The notes under the pieces: generated by a model
Seen by the model: the letters and a program-made list of their open reading frames with translations, nothing else
Told to the model about the DNA's origin: nothing
Database searches by the model: none
Program-made: the position numbers and the translations under genes
Part shown: positions 37,233 through 48,500 of the stretch, in pieces
Numbering within the stretch: the first letter of the stretch is position 1
How the letters are laid out: every line of letters begins with the position of its first letter
DNA from: Rasiella rasia
GTDB taxonomy: Bacteria; Bacteroidota; Bacteroidia; Flavobacteriales; Flavobacteriaceae
Assembly: GCF_011044175.1 (NCBI RefSeq)
Contig: NZ_CP049057.1
Location: forward strand, 2,495,501 to 2,559,500
Length of the DNA stretch: 64,000 nt
Direction: 5' to 3'

Positions 37233-38570
37233 ATGAGCAATCTAAAAGAATTTCCTATTGTTCCTCTAAGAAGATTTTTAAAGCACTCTTTGGAAATTTT
37301 AAAGAATCCGTTGCCGTTTCATCATGAAAACTTTACTAATCTTGGCGATACCTTTAGATTAAAAATTGGATTTAAAAATTCGGTTGTGTTTTCTAGAGAT
37401 GCAGCATTTTTACAATATGTGCTTCAAAAAAACCAACGAAACTATACCAAGTCTAAAATACAAACTGAAGACCTTGCCAAATATGTGGGTCGTGGGTTAT
37501 TAACTTCTGAAGGAGCCCTCTGGAAACAACAGCGTAAACTTATTCAGCCAGCATTTCATAAAAAACAACTTTCCAATTTGTTGGAAACCATGGTTGCCGT
37601 AATTTCAGAAGAGCTTCAAAATATAGTTACAGAACGCCCGTTTCCAATATTTGAAGTATACAACAACTTGGCGTTTCAAGTTGTGGCCAAATCATTGTTT
37701 AGTGGAGGTGTTTCTGAAATACAAATAAAAAGATTACAACATATTACCGAAGAAGCGCAAAAAATGCTAGTGCGTGAGTTACGCCAGCCTTATTTAAATT
37801 GGTGGTTTAGAGCAAGTGGAAAACTACAAAAGCATCTAGAACTTACTTTAGAAGCACGAGCGATACTAAAAGACTTAGTGACAAGTCGAAAGGAAAGTGG
37901 GCAAAGAGAAGATGATTTATTAGATATGCTGTTAGACGCTCGTTACGAAGATGGTAGTGCTATGGATGAGGAGCAGCTAATAGACGAGCTTTTAATTTTG
38001 TTTGTTGCTGGCCATGAAACCACAAGCAATGCCCTCACTTTCACAACCCAGTTACTTGCTAAGCACATTTCCTATCAAACTAAAATTTCCGAAGAGCTAA
38101 AAACCGCGAAGCAAAACACTACATCCCTAATGGAGCTTTTACGGGCTATGCCGGTCACCACAAGTGTTATTGAAGAGTCGCTTCGCTTGTATCCACCAGT
38201 TTATTTTATAGACCGTGTAAATATCGAAAAGGATGAATTTAACGGTGTTGCCTTAAAAAAAGGAACCAGTCTATTGTTTGCGGTACATGAGATTCATAAA
38301 AGCGCCAGGTATTGGGAAAATCCATTGTTATTTAATCCAAACCGTTTTGTGAATAGAAAGCATAGTGAGTATGCTTCCTTCTATTTTCCATTTGGTGCTG
38401 GGCCTCGTATGTGCATAGGTAATAATTTTGCTATGTACGAAATGATACTTACCGTGGCTACGCTTTGCGAAAATTTCAGCATAAAAGAACATACCACTCC
38501 AATAGAAATCAATCCGTTGATAACACTAAAGCCTAAAAACGCTATCTTGGAGTTTGAGAAAAAAGCTTAG
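37233..38570 (+). CDS. Cytochrome P450
   Basis: A 445-residue soluble P450. The I-helix motif AGHETTSNALTF lies near residue 255, the K-helix ExxR as ESLRLYPP near 313, and the heme-binding loop FGAGPRMCIG near 385 with the thiolate Cys at about 393. No fused reductase and no ferredoxin gene next to it are seen, so redox partners are elsewhere. Substrate unknown. It begins 3 bases after ruvB and is followed 6 bases later by queG, so it is likely co-transcribed with housekeeping genes. Confidence 0.93.
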   Translation: MSNLKEFPIVPLRRFLKHSLEILKNPLPFHHENFTNLGDTFRLKIGFKNSVVFSRDAAFLQYVLQKNQRNYTKSKIQTEDLAKYVGRGLLTSEGALWKQQRKLIQPAFHKKQLSNLLETMVAVISEELQNIVTERPFPIFEVYNNLAFQVVAKSLFSGGVSEIQIKRLQHITEEAQKMLVRELRQPYLNWWFRASGKLQKHLELTLEARAILKDLVTSRKESGQREDDLLDMLLDARYEDGSAMDEEQLIDELLILFVAGHETTSNALTFTTQLLAKHISYQTKISEELKTAKQNTTSLMELLRAMPVTTSVIEESLRLYPPVYFIDRVNIEKDEFNGVALKKGTSLLFAVHEIHKSARYWENPLLFNPNRFVNRKHSEYASFYFPFGAGPRMCIGNNFAMYEMILTVATLCENFSIKEHTTPIEINPLITLKPKNAILEFEKKA

Positions 38571-38576
38571 TTTATT

Positions 38577-39503
38577 TTGACTCCAAAATCATATTACACA
38601 CAAAGTATTAAATCTGAAGCCAAGCGACTTGGGTTTTTATCTTGCGGTATAAGTAAAGCTCAATTCCTTGAAGCGGAAGCGCCAAGACTTGAAAAATGGC
38701 TCAACCAAAATATGCAGGGCGAAATGAGCTATATGGAAAATCATTTCGATAAACGCTTAGACCCTACAAAATTGGTAGAAGGCTCTAAAAGTGTGATTTC
38801 TTTAATACTCAATTATTTTCCTTCAGAGACTCAAGTTGAAGACACTTATAAAATTTCGAAATATGCCTACGGCACAGATTATCATTTTGTTATAAAAGAC
38901 AAGTTAAAAGAGTTGCTCTATTTTATTACTTCTGAAATTGGAGATGTTCACGGTCGGGCATTTGTAGATTCTGCGCCAGTTTTAGACAAGGCTTGGGCGG
39001 CAAAGGCAGGGCTTGGCTGGATGGGTAAGCACAGCAATTTGTTAACCAAACAAGTAGGTTCTTTTTACTTTATAGCAGAGTTAATCGTAGACTTAGATTT
39101 AGAGTATGACACCCCTGTGACAGACCACTGCGGTGCTTGTACAGCTTGTATAGACGCTTGCCCAACACAGGCTATTGTACAACCGTATGTGGTAGACGGA
39201 AGTAAATGTATTAGTTATGCAACCATAGAATTAAAGGAGCAAATTCCTAGTAGTTTTGCCAATAGCATGGAAGATTGGATGTTTGGTTGTGATGTCTGTC
39301 AAGATGTTTGCCCGTGGAATCGGTTTAGCAAATCGCACCGCGAACCACTTTTTAATGCGAAACCTGAGTTGCTCTCAAAATCTAAAAAAGATTGGGAAGA
39401 AATTACCGAGGAAGTTTTTCGAGAAATTTTCAGAAAAAGCCCCGTAAAACGAACCAAGTTTGAAGGGCTTAAGAGGAATATTCAATTTCTGAAAAAGGAT
39501 TGA
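38577..39503 (+). CDS. queG: Epoxyqueuosine reductase QueG
   Basis: A 308-residue protein that does the last step of queuosine synthesis in tRNA, a cobalamin-dependent reduction of epoxyqueuosine. [13 protein letters not shown] near 97, [29 protein letters not shown] near 124-152 (read here in parts), and two [4Fe-4S] motifs, [12 protein letters not shown] near 183 and [11 protein letters not shown] near 237, are diagnostic. The start is TTG at 38577; no in-frame ATG precedes the conserved region. Confidence 0.95.
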   Translation: MTPKSYYTQSIKSEAKRLGFLSCGISKAQFLEAEAPRLEKWLNQNMQGEMSYMENHFDKRLDPTKLVEGSKSVISLILNYFPSETQVEDTYKISKYAYGTDYHFVIKDKLKELLYFITSEIGDVHGRAFVDSAPVLDKAWAAKAGLGWMGKHSNLLTKQVGSFYFIAELIVDLDLEYDTPVTDHCGACTACIDACPTQAIVQPYVVDGSKCISYATIELKEQIPSSFANSMEDWMFGCDVCQDVCPWNRFSKSHREPLFNAKPELLSKSKKDWEEITEEVFREIFRKSPVKRTKFEGLKRNIQFLKKD

Positions 39504-39531
39504 TTAATTCAAATTTCACCTTCGATTTCGG

Positions 39532-39561
39532 TTTCGATTTAACCCAACTCCCGTACATTTG
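39532..39561 (+). promoter_or_regulatory. Putative maeB promoter
   Basis: TTTC near 39532, 18 bases, then TACATTTG at 39554-39561 (TAnnTTTG). The ATG of maeB follows 23 bases later. Confidence 0.45.
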
Positions 39562-39584
39562 TATAACATCAATTTTGTGATACT

Positions 39585-41882
39585 ATGAGCAAAGAAAGTA
39601 AACGAAGAGAAGCATTATTATACCACGCCAAGCCAAGACCTGGGAAAATTCAGGTAGTGCCTACTAAAAAATACGCCTCTCAGCGAGACTTATCATTAGC
39701 CTACTCTCCTGGGGTTGCCGAACCTTGTTTAGAGATTGAGAAAAAAACTAATAATGTTTACAAGTATACAAATAAAGGGAACTTAGTTGCAGTTATTTCT
39801 AACGGAACTGCTGTTTTAGGTTTAGGGAATATTGGCCCAGAAGCATCAAAACCAGTAATGGAAGGTAAGGGATTGCTCTTTAAAATTTTTGCAGATATAG
39901 ATGTGTTCGATATTGAAGTTGGGACCGAAGATGTTGAGGCATTTATAGCAACAGTTAAGAACATTGCGCCTACCTTCGGTGGGATTAACCTAGAAGATAT
40001 TAAGGCTCCCGAAGCATTTGAAATAGAACGAAGGCTTAAAGAAGAATTAGATATACCGGTAATGCATGACGATCAGCATGGAACAGCTATTATTTCTGCC
40101 GCCGCATTATTAAACGCATTAGAATTAGCCCAAAAGGATATTTCCGAAGTACGAATTGTAATCAGTGGTGCAGGTGCTGCCGCTGTATCATGTACACGAC
40201 TTTACAAGGCTTTTGGAGCAAATAGTAAGAATATTGTAATGCTAGATAGTAAAGGTGTGATTAGAGATGATCGCGATTCGCTTTCTGAAGAGAAGGCCGA
40301 ATTTGCCACCCATAGAAAAATTGACACATTGCAGGAAGCAATGAAAGGTGCTGATGTTTTTGTAGGACTTTCTATTGCAAATATTGTTTCTCCTGAAATG
40401 CTAAAAAGTATGGCAAGCAATCCTATTGTATTTGCCATGGCCAATCCAGATCCTGAAATAGCGTATGACTTAGCTGTAAATTCTAGAGAAGACATAATTA
40501 TGGCGACAGGACGAAGCGATCATCCTAATCAAGTGAATAATGTACTCGGATTTCCGTTTATATTCAGAGGAGCACTAGATGTTAGAGCTACAAAAATAAA
40601 TGAAGCAATGAAGATGGCGGCCGTTAAGGCATTGGCGCTTCTGGCCAAAGAGCCAGTGCCAGAACAGGTAAACATAGCCTATGGCGAGACCAAGCTCAAT
40701 TTTGGTCGTGATTATATTATTCCAAAACCTTTTGATCCTCGTTTAATCGCTACAGTGCCGCCAGCAGTGGCAAAAGCCGCCATGGAAAGCGGTGTGGCAA
40801 CAGAACCTATTGTAGATTGGGAGCGATATCAAGATGATCTGTACGAACGTCTAGGGAGTGATAATAAAATTATTCGTCTCTTGTTAAATCGTGCGAGATT
40901 AGATCCTAAACGAATTGTTTTTGCTGAAGCAGATCAGCTAGATGTTCTAAAAGCGGCGCAAATTGTACATGATGAAGGTATTGGTATACCCGTTTTACTG
41001 GGAAGAAAAGAAATTATTGTCGAGCTCATGGAACAGCTTGAGTTTGATGCAGAAGTTGAAATCATCGACCCTAAAAGTGATGAGCAGATCGAACAGCGGG
41101 AACGTTACGCAGAAAAACATTGGAAGAATAGACGCCGAAGCGGTGTAACACTTTATGATGCTCAAGGCTTAATGCGCTCTCGAAATTATTTTGCCAGTAT
41201 GATGTTGAATGAGGGCGATGTAGATTGTATGATTTCAGGTTATGCCAGAGCGTACCCTTCGGTAGTAAGACCTGTCTTGGAAACGGTAGGAAGGTTTGAT
41301 GGAGTAGATAAAGTGGCAACCACTAATTTAATGTTAACAAAGCGGGGTCCTATGTTTATCTCAGACACTTCAATAAACATAGATCCAACTGCAAAAGAAT
41401 TAGCTAAGATTGCTCAAATGACCAATTATACAATGAAGATGTTTGGCTTGACACCTGTTATTGCCATGATTTCATATGCTAATTTTGGCTCATCTAAAGA
41501 TCCGCATGCGACTAAGGTACGAGATGCTGTTTCTTATTTGCACCGTAGCAACCCAGATATGTTTGTAGATGGAGAGTTACAGACAGATTTTGCTTTAAAT
41601 CCGCAAATGCTTCAAAAGAAGTTTCCGTACTCAAAATTGGCGGGTAAAAAGGTGAATGCACTTATATTTCCGAATTTAGATTCAGCCAACAGCAACTACA
41701 AGTTACTAAAGGAGCTTAACAATGTAGAATCTATTGGTCCTATCATGTTAGGGATGAGAAAACCAGTGCATATTCTACAACTAGGAGCAAGCGTTGAAGA
41801 AATTGTGCATATGGCGGCAGTAGCGGTTGTTGACGCGCAACAAAAAGAGAAACGAGAAAAAGAGGCGAAAGCAGCTAAATAA
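39585..41882 (+). CDS. maeB: NADP-dependent malic enzyme with C-terminal phosphotransacetylase-like domain
   Basis: A 765-residue MaeB-type enzyme. Residues 1-420 are the malic enzyme part: YSPGVAEPC near 41, KPVMEGKGLLFK near 90, HDDQHGTAI near 160 and the nucleotide fold VISGAGAAAVS near 190. Residues about 430-765 are a phosphotransacetylase-like domain (RIVFAEADQLDVL, VRPVLETVGR), usually regulatory in this family. It decarboxylates malate to pyruvate with NADPH formation. Confidence 0.96.
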   Translation: MSKESKRREALLYHAKPRPGKIQVVPTKKYASQRDLSLAYSPGVAEPCLEIEKKTNNVYKYTNKGNLVAVISNGTAVLGLGNIGPEASKPVMEGKGLLFKIFADIDVFDIEVGTEDVEAFIATVKNIAPTFGGINLEDIKAPEAFEIERRLKEELDIPVMHDDQHGTAIISAAALLNALELAQKDISEVRIVISGAGAAAVSCTRLYKAFGANSKNIVMLDSKGVIRDDRDSLSEEKAEFATHRKIDTLQEAMKGADVFVGLSIANIVSPEMLKSMASNPIVFAMANPDPEIAYDLAVNSREDIIMATGRSDHPNQVNNVLGFPFIFRGALDVRATKINEAMKMAAVKALALLAKEPVPEQVNIAYGETKLNFGRDYIIPKPFDPRLIATVPPAVAKAAMESGVATEPIVDWERYQDDLYERLGSDNKIIRLLLNRARLDPKRIVFAEADQLDVLKAAQIVHDEGIGIPVLLGRKEIIVELMEQLEFDAEVEIIDPKSDEQIEQRERYAEKHWKNRRRSGVTLYDAQGLMRSRNYFASMMLNEGDVDCMISGYARAYPSVVRPVLETVGRFDGVDKVATTNLMLTKRGPMFISDTSINIDPTAKELAKIAQMTNYTMKMFGLTPVIAMISYANFGSSKDPHATKVRDAVSYLHRSNPDMFVDGELQTDFALNPQMLQKKFPYSKLAGKKVNALIFPNLDSANSNYKLLKELNNVESIGPIMLGMRKPVHILQLGASVEEIVHMAAVAVVDAQQKEKREKEAKAAK

Positions 41883-41931
41883 CTAGGGTTATTTTCATAA
41901 AAAGTGGCTGTGTCAATGCAAATAAATATGC

Positions 41932-41939
41932 TATATTTG
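41932..41939 (+). promoter_or_regulatory. Putative -7 box before ruvA
   Basis: TATATTTG matches TAnnTTTG and lies 25 bases before the ruvA ATG. The -33 region is weak. Confidence 0.4.
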
Positions 41940-41964
41940 GGGCTTTAACCTTACGTTAACATTT

Positions 41965-42546
41965 ATGATTACCCATTTGCAAGGCAGGCTTGTAGAAAAA
42001 AATCCGACAGAAGTAGTCATAGAGTGCAATGGAGTGGGCTATTTGGTTCATATTTCATTACATACATTTTCACAATTACCCACTGCTGAAAGTGTAAAAC
42101 TTTACACGTATTTATTGGTTAAAGAAGACTCGCACACCTTGTATGGATTTGCGGGTGTTGAAGAACGGGAAGTTTTTAAATTATTAATTTCTGTTTCGGG
42201 TGTTGGAGCTAGTACGGCAAGAACTATGTTGTCTTCGCTAGCGCCAGATCAGGTGAAGGATGCTATTGTCAATGAGGGCGTAGCAACTATTCAATCTGTT
42301 AAGGGTATTGGGGCTAAAACGGCACAACGTGTTATTTTAGATTTGAAAGATAAAATTTTGAAAGTATACGGTATGTCTACTATTTCTGGCGTATCGAGCA
42401 ATACGAACAAAAATGAAGCGTTATCTGCTTTGGAGACACTAGGTTTCGCGCGTAAGCAAGCTGAAAAGGTTTGTGATAAAATAGCGCAAGAAAACTCAGG
42501 GGCGAGTGTAGAAACGATTATAAAATTAGCTTTAAAAAATTTATAA
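41965..42546 (+). CDS. ruvA: Holliday junction DNA-binding protein RuvA
   Basis: A 193-residue RuvA: N-terminal OB fold starting MITHLQGRLVEK, two helix-hairpin-helix motifs (LISVSGVGASTARTML near 75 and SVKGIGAKTAQRVI near 110) and the C-terminal RuvB-binding helices (NEALSALETLGFARKQA). Works with RuvB. It is followed 3 bases later by sprA. Confidence 0.97.
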   Translation: MITHLQGRLVEKNPTEVVIECNGVGYLVHISLHTFSQLPTAESVKLYTYLLVKEDSHTLYGFAGVEEREVFKLLISVSGVGASTARTMLSSLAPDQVKDAIVNEGVATIQSVKGIGAKTAQRVILDLKDKILKVYGMSTISGVSSNTNKNEALSALETLGFARKQAEKVCDKIAQENSGASVETIIKLALKNL

Positions 42547-42549
42547 ACT

Positions 42550-45500
42550 TTGGGCGCAAAAAATTACGATTTCACAAAAAACCTATGCGGGTTTTTATTT
42601 ATTTTAAGTGTTGTATTTGGGGGAATTTCAACAGCCTCTGGACAAGATAGTACCGCAACAGGGTCGGTTATGGGTAGAATGGATTTGCCCAATCCACCTA
42701 GTATTCAAGATTTGTACACCTATGATCCTATTATGGATCGTTATGTTTACACGCAAACTCTAGGAAACATTAATCTTACATATCCTATAATCTTAACGCC
42801 ACAAGAGTATCAAGATCTAATTCTGCAGGAGCAGATGAAGGCATATTTTAAGGAAAAGATTGATGCAGCAGATGGTAGAAAAGAAGGGTCTGAAGAGGCT
42901 CAGAAAAATTTACTGCCAACATTTTATGTGAATTCTAATTTCTTCGAAACTATCTTTGGTGGAAACACAATTGAAGTAATTCCTCAAGGTACTGTAGAAA
43001 TGGACCTTGGTTTGTTATATACAAAGCAAGACAATCCGGCCTTTTCTCCTAGAAACCGAAGCAACCTTTCATTCGATTTTGACCAAAGAATTAGTTTGAG
43101 TTTGTTAGGTAAAGTAGGTGAGCGTTTAACGGTAAATGCAAATTACGATACGCAATCAACCTTCAACTTTCAGAACCAGATTAAACTTGAGTACACACCA
43201 ACCGAAGATGATATTATTCAAAAAATTGAAGTTGGTAATGTTAGTATGCCGCTAAATAGCTCTTTAATTCAGGGAGCACAAAGTCTTTTTGGAGTAAAAG
43301 CACAATTGCAATTCGGTAAAACAACCATTACAGGGGTATTTTCTGAACAAAAATCTGAAACGAGAAATGTAACCGCAGAAGGAGGAGCCACCATCACAGA
43401 TTTTGAGCTTTTTGCACTTGAATACGACGAAAACCGTCACTTTTTCTTAGGGCACTATTTTAGAGATAATTACGATAGAATTTTACGTCAATATCCATTT
43501 ATTAACTCTAATGTGCAGATTACACGTTCTGAGGTTTGGATAACCAACCGTGCTGCAAATACGGACAATGTTAGAAATATTGTTGCACTTCAAGATTTAG
43601 GTGAATCTGATCCATCTAATATTGGCTTAGGTATTATCCCTGGTGGTTTTGTAAATAAATCTAGGAATGCATTTCCAGATAATGGAAATAATGATTTTAA
43701 CCCGTTTGGTATTGACGACCCCTCTGTGCAAAGTATTTTAACTGAAGAAATTCGAGATGTGGCATCTGTTGGTCAAGGATTTAGCGGTGTTCCTGTGAAT
43801 GATGGTACAGACTATGTAACCCTAGAAAATGCGCGAAGACTTAATTCTAGCGAGTTTAGAATAAACAATCAGTTAGGATATATTTCGTTGAATCAACGAT
43901 TAAGCAATGACGAGGTTTTAGCTGTTGCGTATCAGTTCACTGTAAACGGACGTGTATATCAGGTTGGTGAATTTTCTAATGATGGTGTAAACGCAACTGG
44001 TGAAACTGGAGAACCGCCATTAGGAGGTGATCCAAATCCAGGCGGAACAACAGACCCTAATGACCCTGGTATTTCAGGAGGTTTACCACAAAACTTAGTA
44101 GTAAAACTATTAAAAAGTAACATCACAAATGTTGAAGAGCCAATTTGGGATTTAATGATGAAAAACATCTATCCTTTGGGCGCTTTTCAGCTAGAACAAG
44201 AAGATTTCAGACTTAATATCTTATATACAGACCCATCTCCATTAAATTATATAACTGCAGCACCTGGTACGCCTGAATTTCCTGCAACCGCACTGCCAGA
44301 AGATGTAGAAGATACAGTACTACTGCGTGTGTTTAATTTAGATAGGGTAAACTTTAATGGTGACCCGCAACAAGGCGGTGATGGTTTCTTCGATTTCCTA
44401 CCTGGAATAACTGTAGATACCCAAAATGGTAATATCATCTTTACGTCAGTAGAGCCTTTTGGTTCTTACTTATTTGATAAGTTAGATAATGATGATCAAG
44501 GACCAGGAGACTATTATAATGAACAAACCTATAACGCTAACCAGAATAAGTATGTATTTAGTAAGCTGTATTCAACTACCAAAACTCAGGCAGAACAGCA
44601 GGATAGCGATAAGAATAAATTCCAATTAAAGGGTAGCTATAAATCTACAGGTGCAGATGGAATTCCAATTGGAGCATTTAATATTCCTCAGGGTTCTGTT
44701 ACCGTAACAGCTGGTGGTAGAACACTTGTTGAAGGTGTAGATTATACCGTAAATTATCAATTAGGACGTGTACAAATTATAGATCCGGCACTTCAAAACT
44801 CTAATGTTCCAATTAATATTACTACTGAAAACAATACCCTTTTCGGGCAACAAACAAAACGCTTTACTGGTTTAAACGTAGAGCATAAGTTTAATGATAA
44901 ATTTCAGATTGGAGCTACTTATTTAAACTTAAATGAACGCCCGCTAACGCAGAAATCGTCGTTTAATACCGAGCCTATAAATAATACTATTTTCGGGTTC
45001 AATGCAAATTATTCTACCGAAGTTCCTTTTTTAACGAGATTGGTGAATAAACTGCCAAACATAGATACCGATGTGGTTTCAAATGTGTCGCTTCGAGGAG
45101 AATTTGCTTATCTAATGCCTGGGGCTCCTAAAGTTTCAGATTTTGATGGGAAAGCAACTTCGTACGTAGACGATTTTGAGGCCTCTCAAACAGGAATTGA
45201 TGTGAGTTCTGCATTAACTTGGACACTTTCTAGTACACCTGTAGGTTTTGGTGGTGAATTTGCTAATGGAAATCTTCAGTATAACTACAACAGAGCTGGA
45301 TTAAACTGGTACACAATTGACCCTGTTTTTTATAGTAGTCAGAGACCAGAAGGGATAGACGACGAGGACTTGTCGTCACCATTTACGAGAAGAATCTTTA
45401 GAGATGAAATTTTCCCTAATCAGGATTTAATTCAAGGACAAACACAAGCGATTTTCTCATTAGACATGGCTTATTATCCAAGTCGACGTGGACAGTATAA

Positions 45501-48500
45501 CTTTAACCCTGAAGCTGCTGGAACTAATACGCTGCCTAATCCGGAGACAAGATTTGGTGGAATTATGCGCCAACTTACAACTACAGATTTTGAACGATCT
45601 AATGTAGAGTTTATTCAGTTTTGGGTAATGGACCCCTATGTTCATGATGAAAGTATAGCAGATCAAGGTTTCGTAACTTTCAATTTAGGTAATATTTCAG
45701 AAGATATTCTAAAAGATGGTCGTAAGCAGTATGAAAACGGACTGCCAAACGATGGTGGTGTGGCAAATACTACCGCAACAGCTTGGGGTAAAGTACCAAC
45801 CAATCAATCTTTAGTCTATACATTTGATACTACAGGACAAGAGAGAATTAATCAGGATATTGGATACGATGGAATTGAAGATGCCACAGAAGGGGCTATG
45901 TTTCCAAGTTTTGCAGGTTTACCCGATCCTGCTGGTGATAACTACCAATATTTCTTGCAAGCGGAAGGAAATATCCTAGAACGATATTTAATGTACAATG
46001 GTACCGAGGGGAACTCACCAGAGGAGGTTACAAATACCAATCGAGGAAATACCGCAGAACCAGATGTAGAAGATATTAACCGTGATAATACCATGAACAC
46101 GGTAGATAGTTATTACGAATATAGAGTTCCTATTTATAGAGGAATGAGCGTAGAAAACAACACAAGCCTAAATGGAGGGGAACAAGATTTTATTACCGAC
46201 GTTCGAGAAATTGACGTAACTACGCAAGACAATAATACAATACCAGTGCGTTGGGTTCAGTTTAAAGTGCCAATTAGCCAGCCAGATGAGGCAATAAATG
46301 GTATTTCAGATTTTAGATCTATACGTTTTATGCGTATGTACATGTCTCAATTTAGCCAGAATACAGTACTTCGTTTCGGAACATTAGAATTAGTACGAGG
46401 CGATTATAGAAGATTTACAGAGACTTTAGATATTACAGGAGAAGATCCAGAAATGGACGACACTGTTTTCGAAAACGAAGCGGTAAATATTGAAGAGAAT
46501 GACCAGCGTTCTCCTATACCTTATGTGCTGCCTCCAGGAGTGTTTCGTGAAGAATTAAATAACAACAACAACCTAATTCGCCAGAATGAGCAATCATTGG
46601 CATTACGTGTTTGTGGCCTTGAAAACCAAGATGGTCGTGGGGTTTATAAAAATTTCAATATAGACATGCGTCAGTATGAAAATCTTGAGATGTTTATTCA
46701 TGCCGAATCACTAGAGAATCAGTCGCCGCTTTCAGACGGAGACATGGTGGCGTTTGTGCGATTAGGAAATGATTTAACGCAAAACTTCTATGAAATTCAA
46801 ATTCCGCTGAATCCAACCTCGTTTGGGAGCACATCTGCAGAAGCAATTTGGCCTATAGAAAACAGATTGCGTTTGCCATTAAGTCTTTTACAAGAACTTA
46901 AAACACGTGTGTTAGGAGATCCTAATTTTGACCCTACGGAAACAACGTTCTTTGCGCAGTCTGAATTAGATGCGAGTACGCTTGATTCTGAAAACGAACT
47001 TCAAATAGGTATAAAAGGGAATCCTAGCTTCGGAAATGTTCGTATCATTATGCTTGGTTTAAAAAACAACTCTGGACAAGAGATTTGTGGAGAAGCATGG
47101 TTTAATGAATTACGCCTTTCAGAATTGAAAAATCAGGGAGGTTGGGCAGCCGTTGCAAACTTAGATGCAAATCTTGCAGACTTTGCTACCATTAGCGCTA
47201 CAGGAAGAAGAAGTACCGTTGGTTTTGGGTCTATAGAACAAGGGCCTAATGAAAGAAGTCGTGAAGATTTACAACAGTATGATGTTGTTACTAATTTAAA
47301 TTTAGGACAAATGCTGCCACCAAAATGGGGCGTGCAATTACCGTTTAATTATGGTAGAGGTGAAGAGTTAATTACACCACAATTTGATCCGGAGTTTCAA
47401 GATATAGAACTAGATGCACGATTAGATAATACGGAAGATGCAGCCGAAAGAGATAGAATTAAAGAGCAATCTGTAGAGTATACGAAAAGACAAAGCGTAA
47501 ATTTAATTGGGGTTCGAAAAGATAGAACAGGTGATGGAAAACCTCAGATTTACGACATCGAAAACTTTACGTTCTCAGCTTCATACAACCAAGAAGACCA
47601 TCACGATTTCGAGATTGAAGATGCCTTAGAACAAAATGTTCGCTTAGGCGGAACCTATAATTACAGTTTTAATCAAAAGCCTTTTGAACCATTTAAGAAG
47701 AATGATTCGCTCTTTAGAAGTAAATATTGGCAATTCTTAAAAGACTTAAATATTAATTACCTGCCAACAAGCGTAACGGTAAGCTCTAATATTACACGTC
47801 AATACAATGAGCAGAAATTTAGAGAACTTAATTTATTACCTGGCAATATCGGATTGCCAACCTTGTACCAGCGTAATTTCTTGTTCGATTGGCAGTACAC
47901 TATAAATTATAATTTAACCAATTCGTTACGATTTAATTTTAACACTTCAAATAATAGAATTGTAACTAATTATATAGACGACGATGGTTTTGCAGATAAT
48001 AGTATTGGTGTGTGGGACGGCTTCTTTGATGTAGGAGACCCGAATCAGCATTTTCAATCCCTGCAAGTAAATTACGACTTGCCGTTTGATAAGTTTCCAT
48101 TCTTGAAATTTATTCGTGCAACATATTCTTACACAGGTGATTTCCAGTGGCAAGATGGGAGTGACTTGTTTAATAGTATTGAAATTCCGTTGTCAGACGG
48201 TACCGTAAACACTTATAACCTTGGTAACTCTATTCAAAATGCACAAACACATAGAATTAACTCGTCTTTAGACATGAATAACTTCTATCGTTATATAGGT
48301 CTCACCAAAATTAAGAAATCTACCGCAGCCGGAAACAGCGGTGGCAGAGGTAACAATCTTGGCGGTGGCAATTCTGGTGCTGGCGGTAAGGGTAGTAAAG
48401 GCGGCGATGGTGGCAGTAAAGGTGGCGACGGAGACAGTAAATCTTCAGATGGCGCAAGTGGAAGTGCCTTAGGAGGTTTAGCAAACAACAGAAATGGCGG

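Noticed and set aside
39504-39584. TTTCGATTT repeats between queG and maeB as a repeat element
   Set aside because: Only three short imperfect copies; more simply part of the maeB promoter region.
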